A stretch of DNA of 64,000 nucleotides from NCBI RefSeq assembly GCF_000500065.1, contig NZ_AYOU01000121.1:1-64000 (forward strand). Reading direction: 5' to 3'. The notes under the pieces are model-generated. The model worked only from the letters and a program-made list of their open reading frames with translations, did not search any database and was not told the DNA's origin. Below, piece after piece: positions 37,145-45,958 of the stretch (position 1 is its first letter; every line of letters begins with the position of its first letter). The DNA is from Borrelia hispanica CRI (GTDB lineage Bacteria > Spirochaetota > Spirochaetia > Borreliales > Borreliaceae). The position numbers were made by a program, and so were the translations under genes.

Positions 37145-38509
37145 ATGAATGTACTCAGTATTGATATTGGTACTAGTACTTTAAAATCTGCTTTAATCAA
37201 TTCTCATTATGGGATTTTAGAGTGTCTTGATATAAATTATTTTGATTATTTTAGTGTAGATTTTGAAAATTTTGATTATAAAATATGGCTCTTTGCTTTA
37301 AAGAAAATAATGTCTCATTTTATGTATAGAAAAATTGATTGTATTTCTATTAGTGGTATCTCTCCATGTTTAATAGCTCTTGATTCAAATTTAATTCCTT
37401 TAGAGGTGTTGCATTGGAATTCTTCTAAAGTAGTTAAAAATTATAAAGGAAAATCAACTTTTTTGCCCTTTGTTCTTAGTACATTTGAGAGAGGAATTTA
37501 TGATAAAGTTAGATATTTCGTTTCATGCTTTGAATATTTAATTTATTTACTTACAGGTAATTTGGTTACAAGCTATCCCAGTTTGTCTTATATTCCTTTT
37601 ATTTGGAATAATATTGAAATTAAAGAATATAATCTTGATACAAGTAAATTTCCTCCTTTTTTAAGAATGGGAGAAATTGTTGGGCAGGTTACTAAGCGTG
37701 CTAGTATTGAATTTGGTATTAATAGTGGCATTAATGTAATTAATGCTGGAATTGATTATTTAAGTGTTCTTATTGGAAGTGGAGCTTTTTTTTCTGGAAT
37801 AGTATCAAATAGAATGGGTACTAGCGAAGGTTTTAATTTTGTCTCAGATACGTATTTATTAGATTTTTCTTTAATATATCCTTATTTCTTAGATAATTTG
37901 TTTATTATTGGAAGAATAGTTCCTTCTGGATATTTATTGCAATTGCTTAAAGATAGATTGTTTGAGAAGAAAAAATCATTTGGAGAATTTCTTGGCAAAA
38001 TTGCTGCAATATATAGTCCAAGTAATATTTATTTTTATTTAAACAAAAAAGAACTTTTTTGTGATCATATTTTAATAGATCCACAAATAAAGAATAATTT
38101 AAATGAAGGCATTGTGGGAAAGTTAGATGATCCTTTACAGATAGGAATTGCAATTCTTGAGTCTTCTTATTTTTCGTTTTATAATAGAATACTTCATCTT
38201 AAGTCTTGTAAAAGGGATATTTTAGATATTTTTGTGAGTGGCTCTAATTCAGATAATTTATTTTTAAATAAGCTTAAAGCTAATATTATTGGGCAAGATT
38301 TAAAAATTTTTGAATTTAAACATTCTGAGATTGTTGGTAATGCAATTTTAGCCTTTTGTTGTTTAAAAGAATTTGACAATCTAGAGGATGCATTTAAAAA
38401 ACTTGTTAAAATAAAACATATTGTGTCCTTTAATGCCAGTATGCATGATATTTATTTGGAAAAATATCATAATTATGTTTCTAATTTTAATTTATTTGTT
38501 AATAGTTAA
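37145..38509 (+). CDS. xylB: FGGY-family carbohydrate kinase (xylulokinase-like)
   Basis: 454 residues. The N-terminal ATPase-fold motif is SIDIGTSTLKSALI, and the family catalytic Asp lies in NAGIDYLSVLIGSGAF; the ADP-contact strand near DIFVSGSNSDN is degenerate compared with GGGA(K/R). By synteny it is called xylulose kinase, but the sugar cannot be deduced from sequence, and the C-terminal domain is diverged. The convergent 3' end overlaps the SPOR gene by 18 nt. Being next to prs suggests pentose phosphate use. Confidence 0.78.
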   Translation: MNVLSIDIGTSTLKSALINSHYGILECLDINYFDYFSVDFENFDYKIWLFALKKIMSHFMYRKIDCISISGISPCLIALDSNLIPLEVLHWNSSKVVKNYKGKSTFLPFVLSTFERGIYDKVRYFVSCFEYLIYLLTGNLVTSYPSLSYIPFIWNNIEIKEYNLDTSKFPPFLRMGEIVGQVTKRASIEFGINSGINVINAGIDYLSVLIGSGAFFSGIVSNRMGTSEGFNFVSDTYLLDFSLIYPYFLDNLFIIGRIVPSGYLLQLLKDRLFEKKKSFGEFLGKIAAIYSPSNIYFYLNKKELFCDHILIDPQIKNNLNEGIVGKLDDPLQIGIAILESSYFSFYNRILHLKSCKRDILDIFVSGSNSDNLFLNKLKANIIGQDLKIFEFKHSEIVGNAILAFCCLKEFDNLEDAFKKLVKIKHIVSFNASMHDIYLEKYHNYVSNFNLFVNS

Positions 38510-39196
38510 TATGTAAGCATCCTTAAAGTCATTTGAATTTGATATTTTTTGAAGATCAATCTTTGCTTCTGATATAGTTTTATATGGTCCAGATCTGACT
38601 CTATAGGTATCTTTGTCATTTATTGTTGCTGAATATATTTTTGCATTTATTTTGTATTTCATCAGTTCTTGAATATTATTGTCAGCAGTAATTGGATCTG
38701 AGAGCGATGCAAATTGTATATAATATTCTTTTTGAGGATCATATTTGTTTTCAAGTTTGTTATAATTTTGTTTTTTTTTAATTTCTTGACTTGCCTTTGC
38801 ATTAATTTTTTTTGGCTTGAGTGTTTTTGCTTGTGTTTGTGTTTTTTTAGGTACATTTTGATTTACAATTTGTGCTTCTTTTTTATGAATTATTTTTTTA
38901 TTATTTTGATTCATATCATTGTTTAAATTTGTGCTTTCTTTATTAGTTTTTGTAAGGTCAATTATGATTTCATTTGGTTTGTCAGTTATTGACAGAGTAT
39001 CTTCATTATTTTCATTTTCTGTAGATTTTTCATTTTTCGTTTCTTGCAAAATAATATTTTTGCCTGCAATGTCAGAGGCCAAATTTTTATTTGGGAAAAA
39101 AATAATTATTCCAAGAAATATAATTGCACAAACAGTTACAATTGAAGTTAATGCTACTAAGAATCCTTTATTATTATTGTTATTGCCATCTCTCAT
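38492..39196 (-). CDS. SPOR-domain membrane protein
   Basis: 234 residues: a short cytoplasmic N-terminus, one membrane segment (about 12-33, FLVALTSIVTVCAIIFLGII), a long Lys/Asn/Gln-rich periplasmic linker (40-155), and a C-terminal SPOR domain (YYIQFASLSDPITADNNIQ through YRVRSGPYKTISEAKIDLQ). SPOR domains bind denuded peptidoglycan at division septa, so a cell-division or wall role is likely. The ATG shares one base with the coaE stop (TAATG), so translation is coupled. Confidence 0.9.
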   Translation of the reverse strand: MRDGNNNNNKGFLVALTSIVTVCAIIFLGIIIFFPNKNLASDIAGKNIILQETKNEKSTENENNEDTLSITDKPNEIIIDLTKTNKESTNLNNDMNQNNKKIIHKKEAQIVNQNVPKKTQTQAKTLKPKKINAKASQEIKKKQNYNKLENKYDPQKEYYIQFASLSDPITADNNIQELMKYKINAKIYSATINDKDTYRVRSGPYKTISEAKIDLQKISNSNDFKDAYILTINK

Positions 39197-39792
39197 TATG
39201 TTACCTCTCTCATCTTAGCCCTAATTTTTCTTTTTAAATATTCATAACTCTTATTGTTAATTATATTTATTATTTTTGAATTTATAATATTTTTATTGAA
39301 AAAAATATCTTTTTGCCATTTAAGTATGTTTATAATTAAGTTGTCATCAATATTGCGATTTAATTTTAACCTATTTTTTATTATCTCATCATTTGCTTTT
39401 ATTATAAATATGTGTTTACAAAATTTTGCAAGGTCTAGTTTAAAAAGTAGTGCGGCATTAATTATAATTTTGTCAGACTTATTTGTTAATATTATTTGTT
39501 CTATTTGTTGATATATGATGGGATGTGTTATTTTTTCTAATATTTGTAGCTTTTCTTTATCATAAAAGACTATATTGCGAAGTTTTATTCTGTCTATTTC
39601 ATTTATATTATTTAATATTTTATTGCCAAATGTTTTAATTATTGTATCTTTTTTTTCTTCTAAAATGATATGACCTATTTTATCTGCATTAATTTCATAA
39701 AAATCATATTCGTTACTAATGATTTTTGACACAGTGTCTTTTCCGGTTGATATTCTACCAGTTATTCCAATTATTGATGAATGTCTCCCCAT
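39196..39792 (-). CDS. coaE: Dephospho-CoA kinase
   Basis: Final step of coenzyme A synthesis. 198 residues with P-loop GITGRISTGKDT (residues about 9-20), the substrate region INADKIGHIILEE, and the NAALLFKLDLAKFCKHIFII strand, plus a Lys/Arg-rich lid. The Walker A uses Asp where many enzymes have Ser/Thr next to the final Thr. It overlaps polA by 22 nt at its start and the SPOR gene by 1 nt at its end. Confidence 0.92.
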   Translation of the reverse strand: MGRHSSIIGITGRISTGKDTVSKIISNEYDFYEINADKIGHIILEEKKDTIIKTFGNKILNNINEIDRIKLRNIVFYDKEKLQILEKITHPIIYQQIEQIILTNKSDKIIINAALLFKLDLAKFCKHIFIIKANDEIIKNRLKLNRNIDDNLIINILKWQKDIFFNKNIINSKIINIINNKSYEYLKRKIRAKMREVT

Positions 39793-42539
39793 GATTTTCC
39801 AGTCTCAATATTTGTTTTTAAAGGAATCTTTAGAGGATAAGCATTTTCCATCATTTCTTTTATTATTATTTGTGCCTTTTCACATTCTTCTTCTGGTGAT
39901 TCAATTAGCATTTCATCGTGTACTTGTAAGAGTATTTTTGATTTTAGATTGTTATTTTTAAATTCGTTATATACTTTAATCATTGCGATTTTCATTATAT
40001 CAGATGCACTTCCTTGAATTATGCTATTTATTGCCATTCGTTCAGCACTTGTTCTTTCTAAATAATTTTGACTATTAATTTCTCTTATATATCTTCTTCT
40101 CTTTAAAAGGGTTTCACTGTATCCATTTTGCTTTACAAAATCTATTTGATTTTGTATAAAAGTTTTTATTTTAGAATAAAGATTAAAATATGAATCGATG
40201 AAATTTTGTGCTTCCTTTCTTGTAATGGATAGTTCTTGTGAAAGTCTAAAAGCTGACATTCTATAAATTATTCCAAAATTAATTGATTTTGCTATTCTTC
40301 TCATTGAAGGTGTTATATTGGTTTCATCTACCTTAAAGAGTTTTGATGCTGTTTGTATGTGAATATCTTTTTTATGAGTAAAAGCTTCAATTAGTGATTC
40401 ATCTTCTGAGAGATGTGCTAATATTACAAGTTCTATTTGTGAATAATCTGCAGATATGAAAATATTGCCTTTCATAGGTTTGAATGCTGCTCTTATTTTT
40501 CTTCCTCTTTCATCTTTGATTGGTATGTTTTGTAGATTGGGTGCAGTACTTGAAATTCGTCCCGTTGCTGTTTTTGTTTGCATAAAGTTCGTATGTATTT
40601 TGTTTGTTTTTTCGTTTATAAATTCTATTAAATTATCGGTATATGTATTTTTTAGTTTTGCAAGTTGTCTGTAGTTTATGAGTTTTTCTATAGATTCATG
40701 CTGATCTTTTATTGTTTCTAGCACCTTGATGTCTGTCGAATCTTGCTTGACATTTTTTGGTACTATAATATTTAATTTTTCAAATAAAACCGTATGTAAT
40801 TGTTTGCTTGAATTTAGATTAAATTTAATGCCTATACTTTGTATTACTTCATTCTCAATTGTTTTTAATTCTTGTTCAAGTTCATGGCCATATTGTGTTA
40901 AGTAGTTGCTGTCAAGGTAAATGCCATTTTCTTCCATTTCTATAATGACATTGCTAAATGGCATTTCTATGTTTCTCATTAGGCTTTCAAGGTTGTCTTC
41001 TTTGAGCTTTTTTCTCAAGATATTAAATAATCTTAAGGTAATGTCAGCATCCTCAGCAGCATAGTTGGATGCTATTTCAAGTGGTATATCTTTAAGAGTA
41101 CCATGTTGTGGTACTATTTCGTCGTATTTAATGTTTTTATGCATTAGATATTTTGCTGCTAAAAAGTCAAGAGATACTTTTGTGTTTGGATCAATAACAT
41201 ATGCTGCTATCATTGTATCGAAATATGCAGATATGACATTAAATCCATGTCTTTTTAGTACTTTGTAATCAAATTTATAATTTTGACCAATTAATTTTGG
41301 TTGTGATTTAAAAAATTCATTAAATTTTTGTATTATGTATTCTTTTTCAATGGAATTTTTTTCTTTTGTTTCTATGGGAATATAGTAACTTTCAAATTCT
41401 TGAAATGAAACTGAAATTCCAATTATATTTGATTCGTAAATATTAATAGAAGTTGTTTCTGTGTCTATTGCTATATAGCTTGCTTTTTTTAGTTGTTCTA
41501 TTAGTAAGTCCAGTTCTTCTTTTTTTAATATTGTTTTATATTTGACATTTTCTTCTTGTATTGTCTTAAGAGTATTTGCATATAATGTTGTTGATTGTAA
41601 ATCTTTTGTATTTTCTTTATTTGATTGTGTTGTATTGATATCAAAGATTGATTGTTGCATGGAATTTATAATATTTTTTTTCTTTAATATAGATTTGTAA
41701 GATTTAATGAGGGTTGTTGCAGAATATTCTTCAAATAGTGAAATAATATCTTCTTTTAAATTTTCTAGTTTAAATGTTTCAAGTGATGGTAATTCTAGAT
41801 CTTCTACAAGACTTATAAGTTCATAACTTAAAAAAGCATTTTCTTTTTCTCTTAGTAAGATTTCTTTGTATTTATTATTTATTAAAGATAAGTTTTTATA
41901 TATTCCATTTAATGTGTGAAATTCATTCAATAATTTAGCAGCACCTTTTTGTCCAATTCCTTTAATTCCTGGAATGTTGTCAGTAGGGTCTCCAACAATG
42001 GATAAATAGTCTTTGATTTGAGATTTATTTATTCCAAATTTTTTTATAACATAATCATTGTTCATTTCTAAAAAGCTGCTATTTTCAATTTTAAATATTT
42101 TGGTTTGATTTGATATTAATTGTAATAAATCTTTGTCTGGAGAGATAATATAAGTTAAGTAATTGTTTTGTTCTGCCTTTTTTGTGAAACTGGCTATAAG
42201 ATCATCAGCTTCATATCCTTGTAGTTCAAACATTGGGATATTTGCTTTTATTAATCCTTCTTTTATCCAATGAATTTGTGGGATTAGGTTGTCTGGAGGA
42301 GCATCTCTTGTTGCTTTGTAATTTGGGTATTGTTGTTGTCTAAATGTTTGTGTTTCTGAATCAAAAGTGACAATTAGATTTTCTGGGTTTTTTTTCTTTA
42401 TGATAAAGAAAAGAGTTTTAAAAAAACCAATAAATGCGTTGACATTTTCTCCTTTACTATTTGTTAAAGGATTGTTTTTCATAACGTAATAGTTTCTAAA
42501 AATTATATTTAATGCATCGATTAAGTAAATTTCTTTCAT
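39771..42539 (-). CDS. polA: DNA polymerase I
   Basis: 922 residues with all three domains. The 5' nuclease (1-290) has ALNIIFRNYY, GYEADDLIASF and GVGKGI-like GIKGIGQKGAAKLL. The 3'-5' exonuclease is intact (AIDTETTS, GQNYKFDYKVL, YAAEDADITLRLF). The polymerase has motif A DYSQIELVILAHLSED, motif B RRIAKSINFGIIYRMSAFRL and motif C LQVHDEML. In motif B the Gly after the conserved Tyr, and the later Gly in the O-helix, are both Arg. It overlaps the upstream gene by 4 nt. Confidence 0.97.
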   Translation of the reverse strand: MKEIYLIDALNIIFRNYYVMKNNPLTNSKGENVNAFIGFFKTLFFIIKKKNPENLIVTFDSETQTFRQQQYPNYKATRDAPPDNLIPQIHWIKEGLIKANIPMFELQGYEADDLIASFTKKAEQNNYLTYIISPDKDLLQLISNQTKIFKIENSSFLEMNNDYVIKKFGINKSQIKDYLSIVGDPTDNIPGIKGIGQKGAAKLLNEFHTLNGIYKNLSLINNKYKEILLREKENAFLSYELISLVEDLELPSLETFKLENLKEDIISLFEEYSATTLIKSYKSILKKKNIINSMQQSIFDINTTQSNKENTKDLQSTTLYANTLKTIQEENVKYKTILKKEELDLLIEQLKKASYIAIDTETTSINIYESNIIGISVSFQEFESYYIPIETKEKNSIEKEYIIQKFNEFFKSQPKLIGQNYKFDYKVLKRHGFNVISAYFDTMIAAYVIDPNTKVSLDFLAAKYLMHKNIKYDEIVPQHGTLKDIPLEIASNYAAEDADITLRLFNILRKKLKEDNLESLMRNIEMPFSNVIIEMEENGIYLDSNYLTQYGHELEQELKTIENEVIQSIGIKFNLNSSKQLHTVLFEKLNIIVPKNVKQDSTDIKVLETIKDQHESIEKLINYRQLAKLKNTYTDNLIEFINEKTNKIHTNFMQTKTATGRISSTAPNLQNIPIKDERGRKIRAAFKPMKGNIFISADYSQIELVILAHLSEDESLIEAFTHKKDIHIQTASKLFKVDETNITPSMRRIAKSINFGIIYRMSAFRLSQELSITRKEAQNFIDSYFNLYSKIKTFIQNQIDFVKQNGYSETLLKRRRYIREINSQNYLERTSAERMAINSIIQGSASDIMKIAMIKVYNEFKNNNLKSKILLQVHDEMLIESPEEECEKAQIIIKEMMENAYPLKIPLKTNIETGKSWGDIHQ

Positions 42540-42943
42540 ATTATAACATCTAGTAAAATTGGTTCTTTATAATTAAATGAACTTTTAAAAAATTGTATTT
42601 TTGGTATTGCTTTTTTTTTAGCAAATATCTTTTTTAAGATTTTATCTGTATTTTTATATTGAGTGTGTATTATTTCTTTTAATGACAAAGTATCTTTGAT
42701 TAATTTTTTAATTTCTTCTTGTATTTGTTCTTGTTTTGTTAACCATGAGTTTATGGTTGTATAATAGTTGTTGATTGAATTTAGAATTAGATCTTTTTTA
42801 GGATTTGTGATTTCTAATATATCTATTATTCCTTGAGTGATTTTTGTATTTTCGAATTCTAAGATAGCTTTTAATTTTTTTAGTTCAAGTATTAGATCTT
42901 GTAAATATTTTTTTAAGATGATATTTGTATTATCCGACAACAT
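42536..42943 (-). CDS. Helical protein, possible FlgN/FliT-like flagellar chaperone
   Basis: 135 residues, almost all predicted helix with a Lys-rich tail. The spacing of LKKLKAILEFENTKITQGIIDILEITNPKKDLI resembles FlgN/FliT export chaperones, and it overlaps the 3' end of fliS by 14 nt, a common place for such a gene. Sequence similarity alone is too weak to be sure. It also overlaps polA by 4 nt, so a flagellar gene and a replication gene share one transcript. Confidence 0.6.
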   Translation of the reverse strand: MLSDNTNIILKKYLQDLILELKKLKAILEFENTKITQGIIDILEITNPKKDLILNSINNYYTTINSWLTKQEQIQEEIKKLIKDTLSLKEIIHTQYKNTDKILKKIFAKKKAIPKIQFFKSSFNYKEPILLDVII

Positions 42944-43358
42944 TGATTCCTAATTTCTTTTTAATGATAATATTATTATTATTATCTTTTTTAAGCAATG
43001 CTTTCCAAGCTGTGTGAAGATTTTTAAGGTGCTTTAAGACTTCTTGGATATTATCTATATTTTTTTCTAATGTAACACTTTCTAATGTTTTATTTAAAAA
43101 GGAGTATATTGATAATAGGTTATTTGAAATATCCCCACCATCTTCAAAATTTAGTGTAGACATTAATTCTATGATAATATCTTGTGCATGATAAACTTTT
43201 TCATCAGCTTTTGTTGTGCTTTTTGGGTCTTCATTTTTATAAAATTCTTTAGCAACTTCTAAATCTTGTATTGCTTTTTCGTAGAGCATTACTAATATTG
43301 ATATTGAACTTGATGTGTTGACTTGTGTTTTTTTGTAAATATCTTCTTTTCTTAGCAA
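42930..43358 (-). CDS. fliS: Flagellar secretion chaperone FliS
   Basis: Binds flagellin before export. 142 residues. The family opening is clear: YKKTQVNTSSSISILVMLYEKAIQDL, then the four-helix bundle with DIIIELMSTLNFEDGGDISNNLLSIYSFLN. TTG start at 43358 with AGGAG (complement of 43366-43370) 7 nt away. The gene lies 10 nt after cheY, in a cheY-fliS unit. Confidence 0.88.
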   Translation of the reverse strand: MLRKEDIYKKTQVNTSSSISILVMLYEKAIQDLEVAKEFYKNEDPKSTTKADEKVYHAQDIIIELMSTLNFEDGGDISNNLLSIYSFLNKTLESVTLEKNIDNIQEVLKHLKNLHTAWKALLKKDNNNNIIIKKKLGINVVG

Positions 43359-43368
43359 GGATTTTCTC

Positions 43369-43749
43369 CTAATTTAATATTTTTATTTGTTCTGCTATCT
43401 GTTCTTCTCTGAAAGGTTTTGTAATATATCCTTTTGCTCCAAGTTGTAGAGCTTTTGCAATAAGTTCTTGTTTCCCAAGTGCTGTTACCATTAATATATT
43501 TAGTTTGCGTTCAAACTTTTTGTTAAGTTCATTTATTTTTTCAAGTGCTGTAATTCCATCCATGCCCATCATAGTTATATCAAGAGTTATTAGATGAAGT
43601 GTTTCTTGTTGTTTAAATTCTTGAATAGCCTGGATACCATCTTCTGCTTCTAAGAACTCACTGAATCCTAAATTTTTTAGTATTTTAATTAAATTTTTGC
43701 GCATAAAAATAGAATCATCAACTATTAAAGCTTTTTTATTTTCTTCCAA
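43369..43749 (-). CDS. cheY: Chemotaxis response regulator CheY
   Basis: Single receiver domain of 126 residues. Acidic pair D11-D12 (LIVDDSIFMRKNL), phospho-acceptor D57 (LITLDITMMGMDG), Thr89 in MVTALG, and Lys111 in YITKPF are all present, so phosphorylation should work. TTG 43749 is the best start: GGAGGA is 9 nt upstream. The open frame extends upstream to ATG 43779, but that start has no ribosome site and adds a non-homologous tail. Confidence 0.92.
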   Translation of the reverse strand: MEENKKALIVDDSIFMRKNLIKILKNLGFSEFLEAEDGIQAIQEFKQQETLHLITLDITMMGMDGITALEKINELNKKFERKLNILMVTALGKQELIAKALQLGAKGYITKPFREEQIAEQIKILN

Positions 43750-43940
43750 TTTCCATACTCCTCCATTTAATTTTAACATAATAGGGTATTAAAAATCATT
43801 TAATAAAGAAAGATATAATCCATTTTATATTTACTCTAAATTTTTGGATGAATAGATTTATTACTCAGTAATCCATATGGAAATTTTATATTTTTTTGTA
43901 AAATTATATTGTGGTTTTTGTAATGGGGTTTATGTAAATT

Positions 43941-45956
43941 ATGGGTAAAGATAAAGATATAAAAGCTGAAATTTTAAGTTTAAGGGATACCATTAAAAAA
44001 TGGAATAGGGAATATTATGTTGATTCGTCACCCAGTGTGGGCGATGTTACCTATGATAAGGCTCTTTTACGACTTCAATATTTGGAGAATAGGTATCCTG
44101 AATATAAAACTTTAGATTCTCCTACGCTTAAATTTGGAAGTGATCTTTTAAATGGTTTTAAAGAGGTTGAACATTCTTATCCTGTATTGAGTTTAGATAA
44201 GGCCTATGATGTTAAAGAATTATCATTATGGGTTGATAAAATGGGGTTAGAGGGTTCTAATTTGGGATTTGATATGGGAATTTCAGTTGAACCTAAAATA
44301 GATGGATGTTCAATTGTTCTTTATTATAAAGATGGAATACTTGAGAAAGCTTTAACTAGGGGCGATGGTAGAGTTGGTAATAATGTTACTGAAAATGTGA
44401 GAACAATTAAAAATGTTCCTTTATGCATTGGAGAACAGGTTGAATTGGTATTGAGAGGTGAAATTTATATTACCAAAAAGGATTTTTTGAAAATAAATCA
44501 TACATTAAATGATGCTTATATTAATGCTAGAAATTTGGCTTCAGGTATATTGAGAAGAGTAGATAGTAGAGAAGTTGTTAACTTTCCCTTAGATATTTTT
44601 GTTTATGATATTTTATATTCCAGTTTGGAATTAAATACTAATCATGATGCTTTTGATAAGCTTAAACATTTTGGGTTTAAACTTAATTCTTTTTGTAAGT
44701 TTTTTTATGGTAAAAACTTGGGAGAAAATATTATTGATTATGTCAAGGAGATAGAAGAAGGGAGGGAAAATTTTGAATATGAAATTGATGGTGTTGTTTT
44801 AAAGGTTGATGATTTTAGTTTAAGAGATGTTTTGGGATATACTTCTCATCATCCTAAATGGTCAATTGCTTATAAATTTGAGTCTTTGAGAGCTGTTAGT
44901 AAGGTAATTGATATAGTTGTTCAGGTTGGACGTAGTGGTAAGATTACTCCTGTTGCAAATATAGAGAAAGTACTTATTGCAGGAGCTTTTATTACCAGTG
45001 CAAGTTTACATAATCAGGATTATATAGATTCTATTGGGTTAAATGTTGAAGATGTTGTTGCAATTTCAAGGCGTGGCGATGTGATTCCTGCTGTTGAATT
45101 GGTTGTAGAAAAACTTTCTGTTGATAATTTTAAAATTCCAAATTATTGTCCTTCATGTAAAAAGTCTTTAATAAAAGAGGGTGCCCATCTTTTCTGTATT
45201 AATATACATTGCCCTTTGAAGATTATGGGACATATAAAGTATTTTTGTAGTAAAAAATGTATGAATATTGTGGGAATTTCAGAAAAAACAATTGAGTTTC
45301 TTTTTAATATGAATTTTATATCTTCAGAAATGGATCTTTATACATTTGATTTTGATAGGCTTATTGGTCTTAAGGGATTTAATTTTAAAAGGGTAAATAA
45401 GTTAAAGCGTTCTATTGAAGAGAGTAAAAATAGACCGTTTAGAAAATTACTTCTTGCTATGGGAATTAAGGATCTAGGAATTAATACAATATTATTGTTA
45501 ATCAACAATAATTTAAATTCATTTGATGCAATTAGTTTGCTTTGTCAAGATAAAAAAAATGCTCTTGTTAAACTTTTAGATATTAAGGGGATAGGAGAAA
45601 GAATAGCTTTAAATATTATTAGAGCATTTAATAATAAGATTATCCTTGATAAATTTAACTTTTTTAAGGAATTAGGATTTAAGATGCAAGAAGATAGTAT
45701 GAATTGTGTTGTAGATTCTTCTTTTTTATTTGGTAAAAAATTTTGTATAACAGGGTCTTTTGATGAATATTCCAGACATGTTCTTATTGATAAAATTACT
45801 AAAAAAGGTGCTATTTTTAACAGTTCAGTTAGTAGATATTTAGATTTTTTACTTGTTGGGAAAAGTCCTGGATTAAAATTAAAAAAAGCTAATAATTTGG
45901 GCATTAAAATCCTTAGTCTTTTTGATATTAAAAATTTGGTCAATTTAGATGATTAA
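43941..45956 (+). CDS. ligA: NAD+-dependent DNA ligase
   Basis: 671 residues in the usual order: Ia domain, adenylation domain with Lys119 in EPKIDG, OB fold (VGRSGKITPVA), four-Cys zinc finger (CPSCKKSLIKEGAHLFCINIHC), helix-hairpin-helix repeats (GLKGFNFKRVNKLKRSI, LLDIKGIGERIALNI) and a C-terminal BRCT domain (FCITGSFDEYSRHVLI). It seals nicks in replication and repair. The ATG at 43941 has GGGG about 12 nt upstream. It converges on the repeat-protein gene with a 2-nt gap. Confidence 0.96.
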   Translation: MGKDKDIKAEILSLRDTIKKWNREYYVDSSPSVGDVTYDKALLRLQYLENRYPEYKTLDSPTLKFGSDLLNGFKEVEHSYPVLSLDKAYDVKELSLWVDKMGLEGSNLGFDMGISVEPKIDGCSIVLYYKDGILEKALTRGDGRVGNNVTENVRTIKNVPLCIGEQVELVLRGEIYITKKDFLKINHTLNDAYINARNLASGILRRVDSREVVNFPLDIFVYDILYSSLELNTNHDAFDKLKHFGFKLNSFCKFFYGKNLGENIIDYVKEIEEGRENFEYEIDGVVLKVDDFSLRDVLGYTSHHPKWSIAYKFESLRAVSKVIDIVVQVGRSGKITPVANIEKVLIAGAFITSASLHNQDYIDSIGLNVEDVVAISRRGDVIPAVELVVEKLSVDNFKIPNYCPSCKKSLIKEGAHLFCINIHCPLKIMGHIKYFCSKKCMNIVGISEKTIEFLFNMNFISSEMDLYTFDFDRLIGLKGFNFKRVNKLKRSIEESKNRPFRKLLLAMGIKDLGINTILLLINNNLNSFDAISLLCQDKKNALVKLLDIKGIGERIALNIIRAFNNKIILDKFNFFKELGFKMQEDSMNCVVDSSFLFGKKFCITGSFDEYSRHVLIDKITKKGAIFNSSVSRYLDFLLVGKSPGLKLKKANNLGIKILSLFDIKNLVNLDD

Positions 45957-45958
45957 AC

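Noticed and set aside
38714-39218. Hydrophobic open frames opposite the SPOR gene
   Set aside because: Phe/Leu-rich only because they are the complement of Lys/Asn codons; no ribosome sites.
43750-43779. Ten-residue N-terminal extension of CheY
   Set aside because: The GGAGGA ribosome site lies inside it, so translation should start at TTG 43749.
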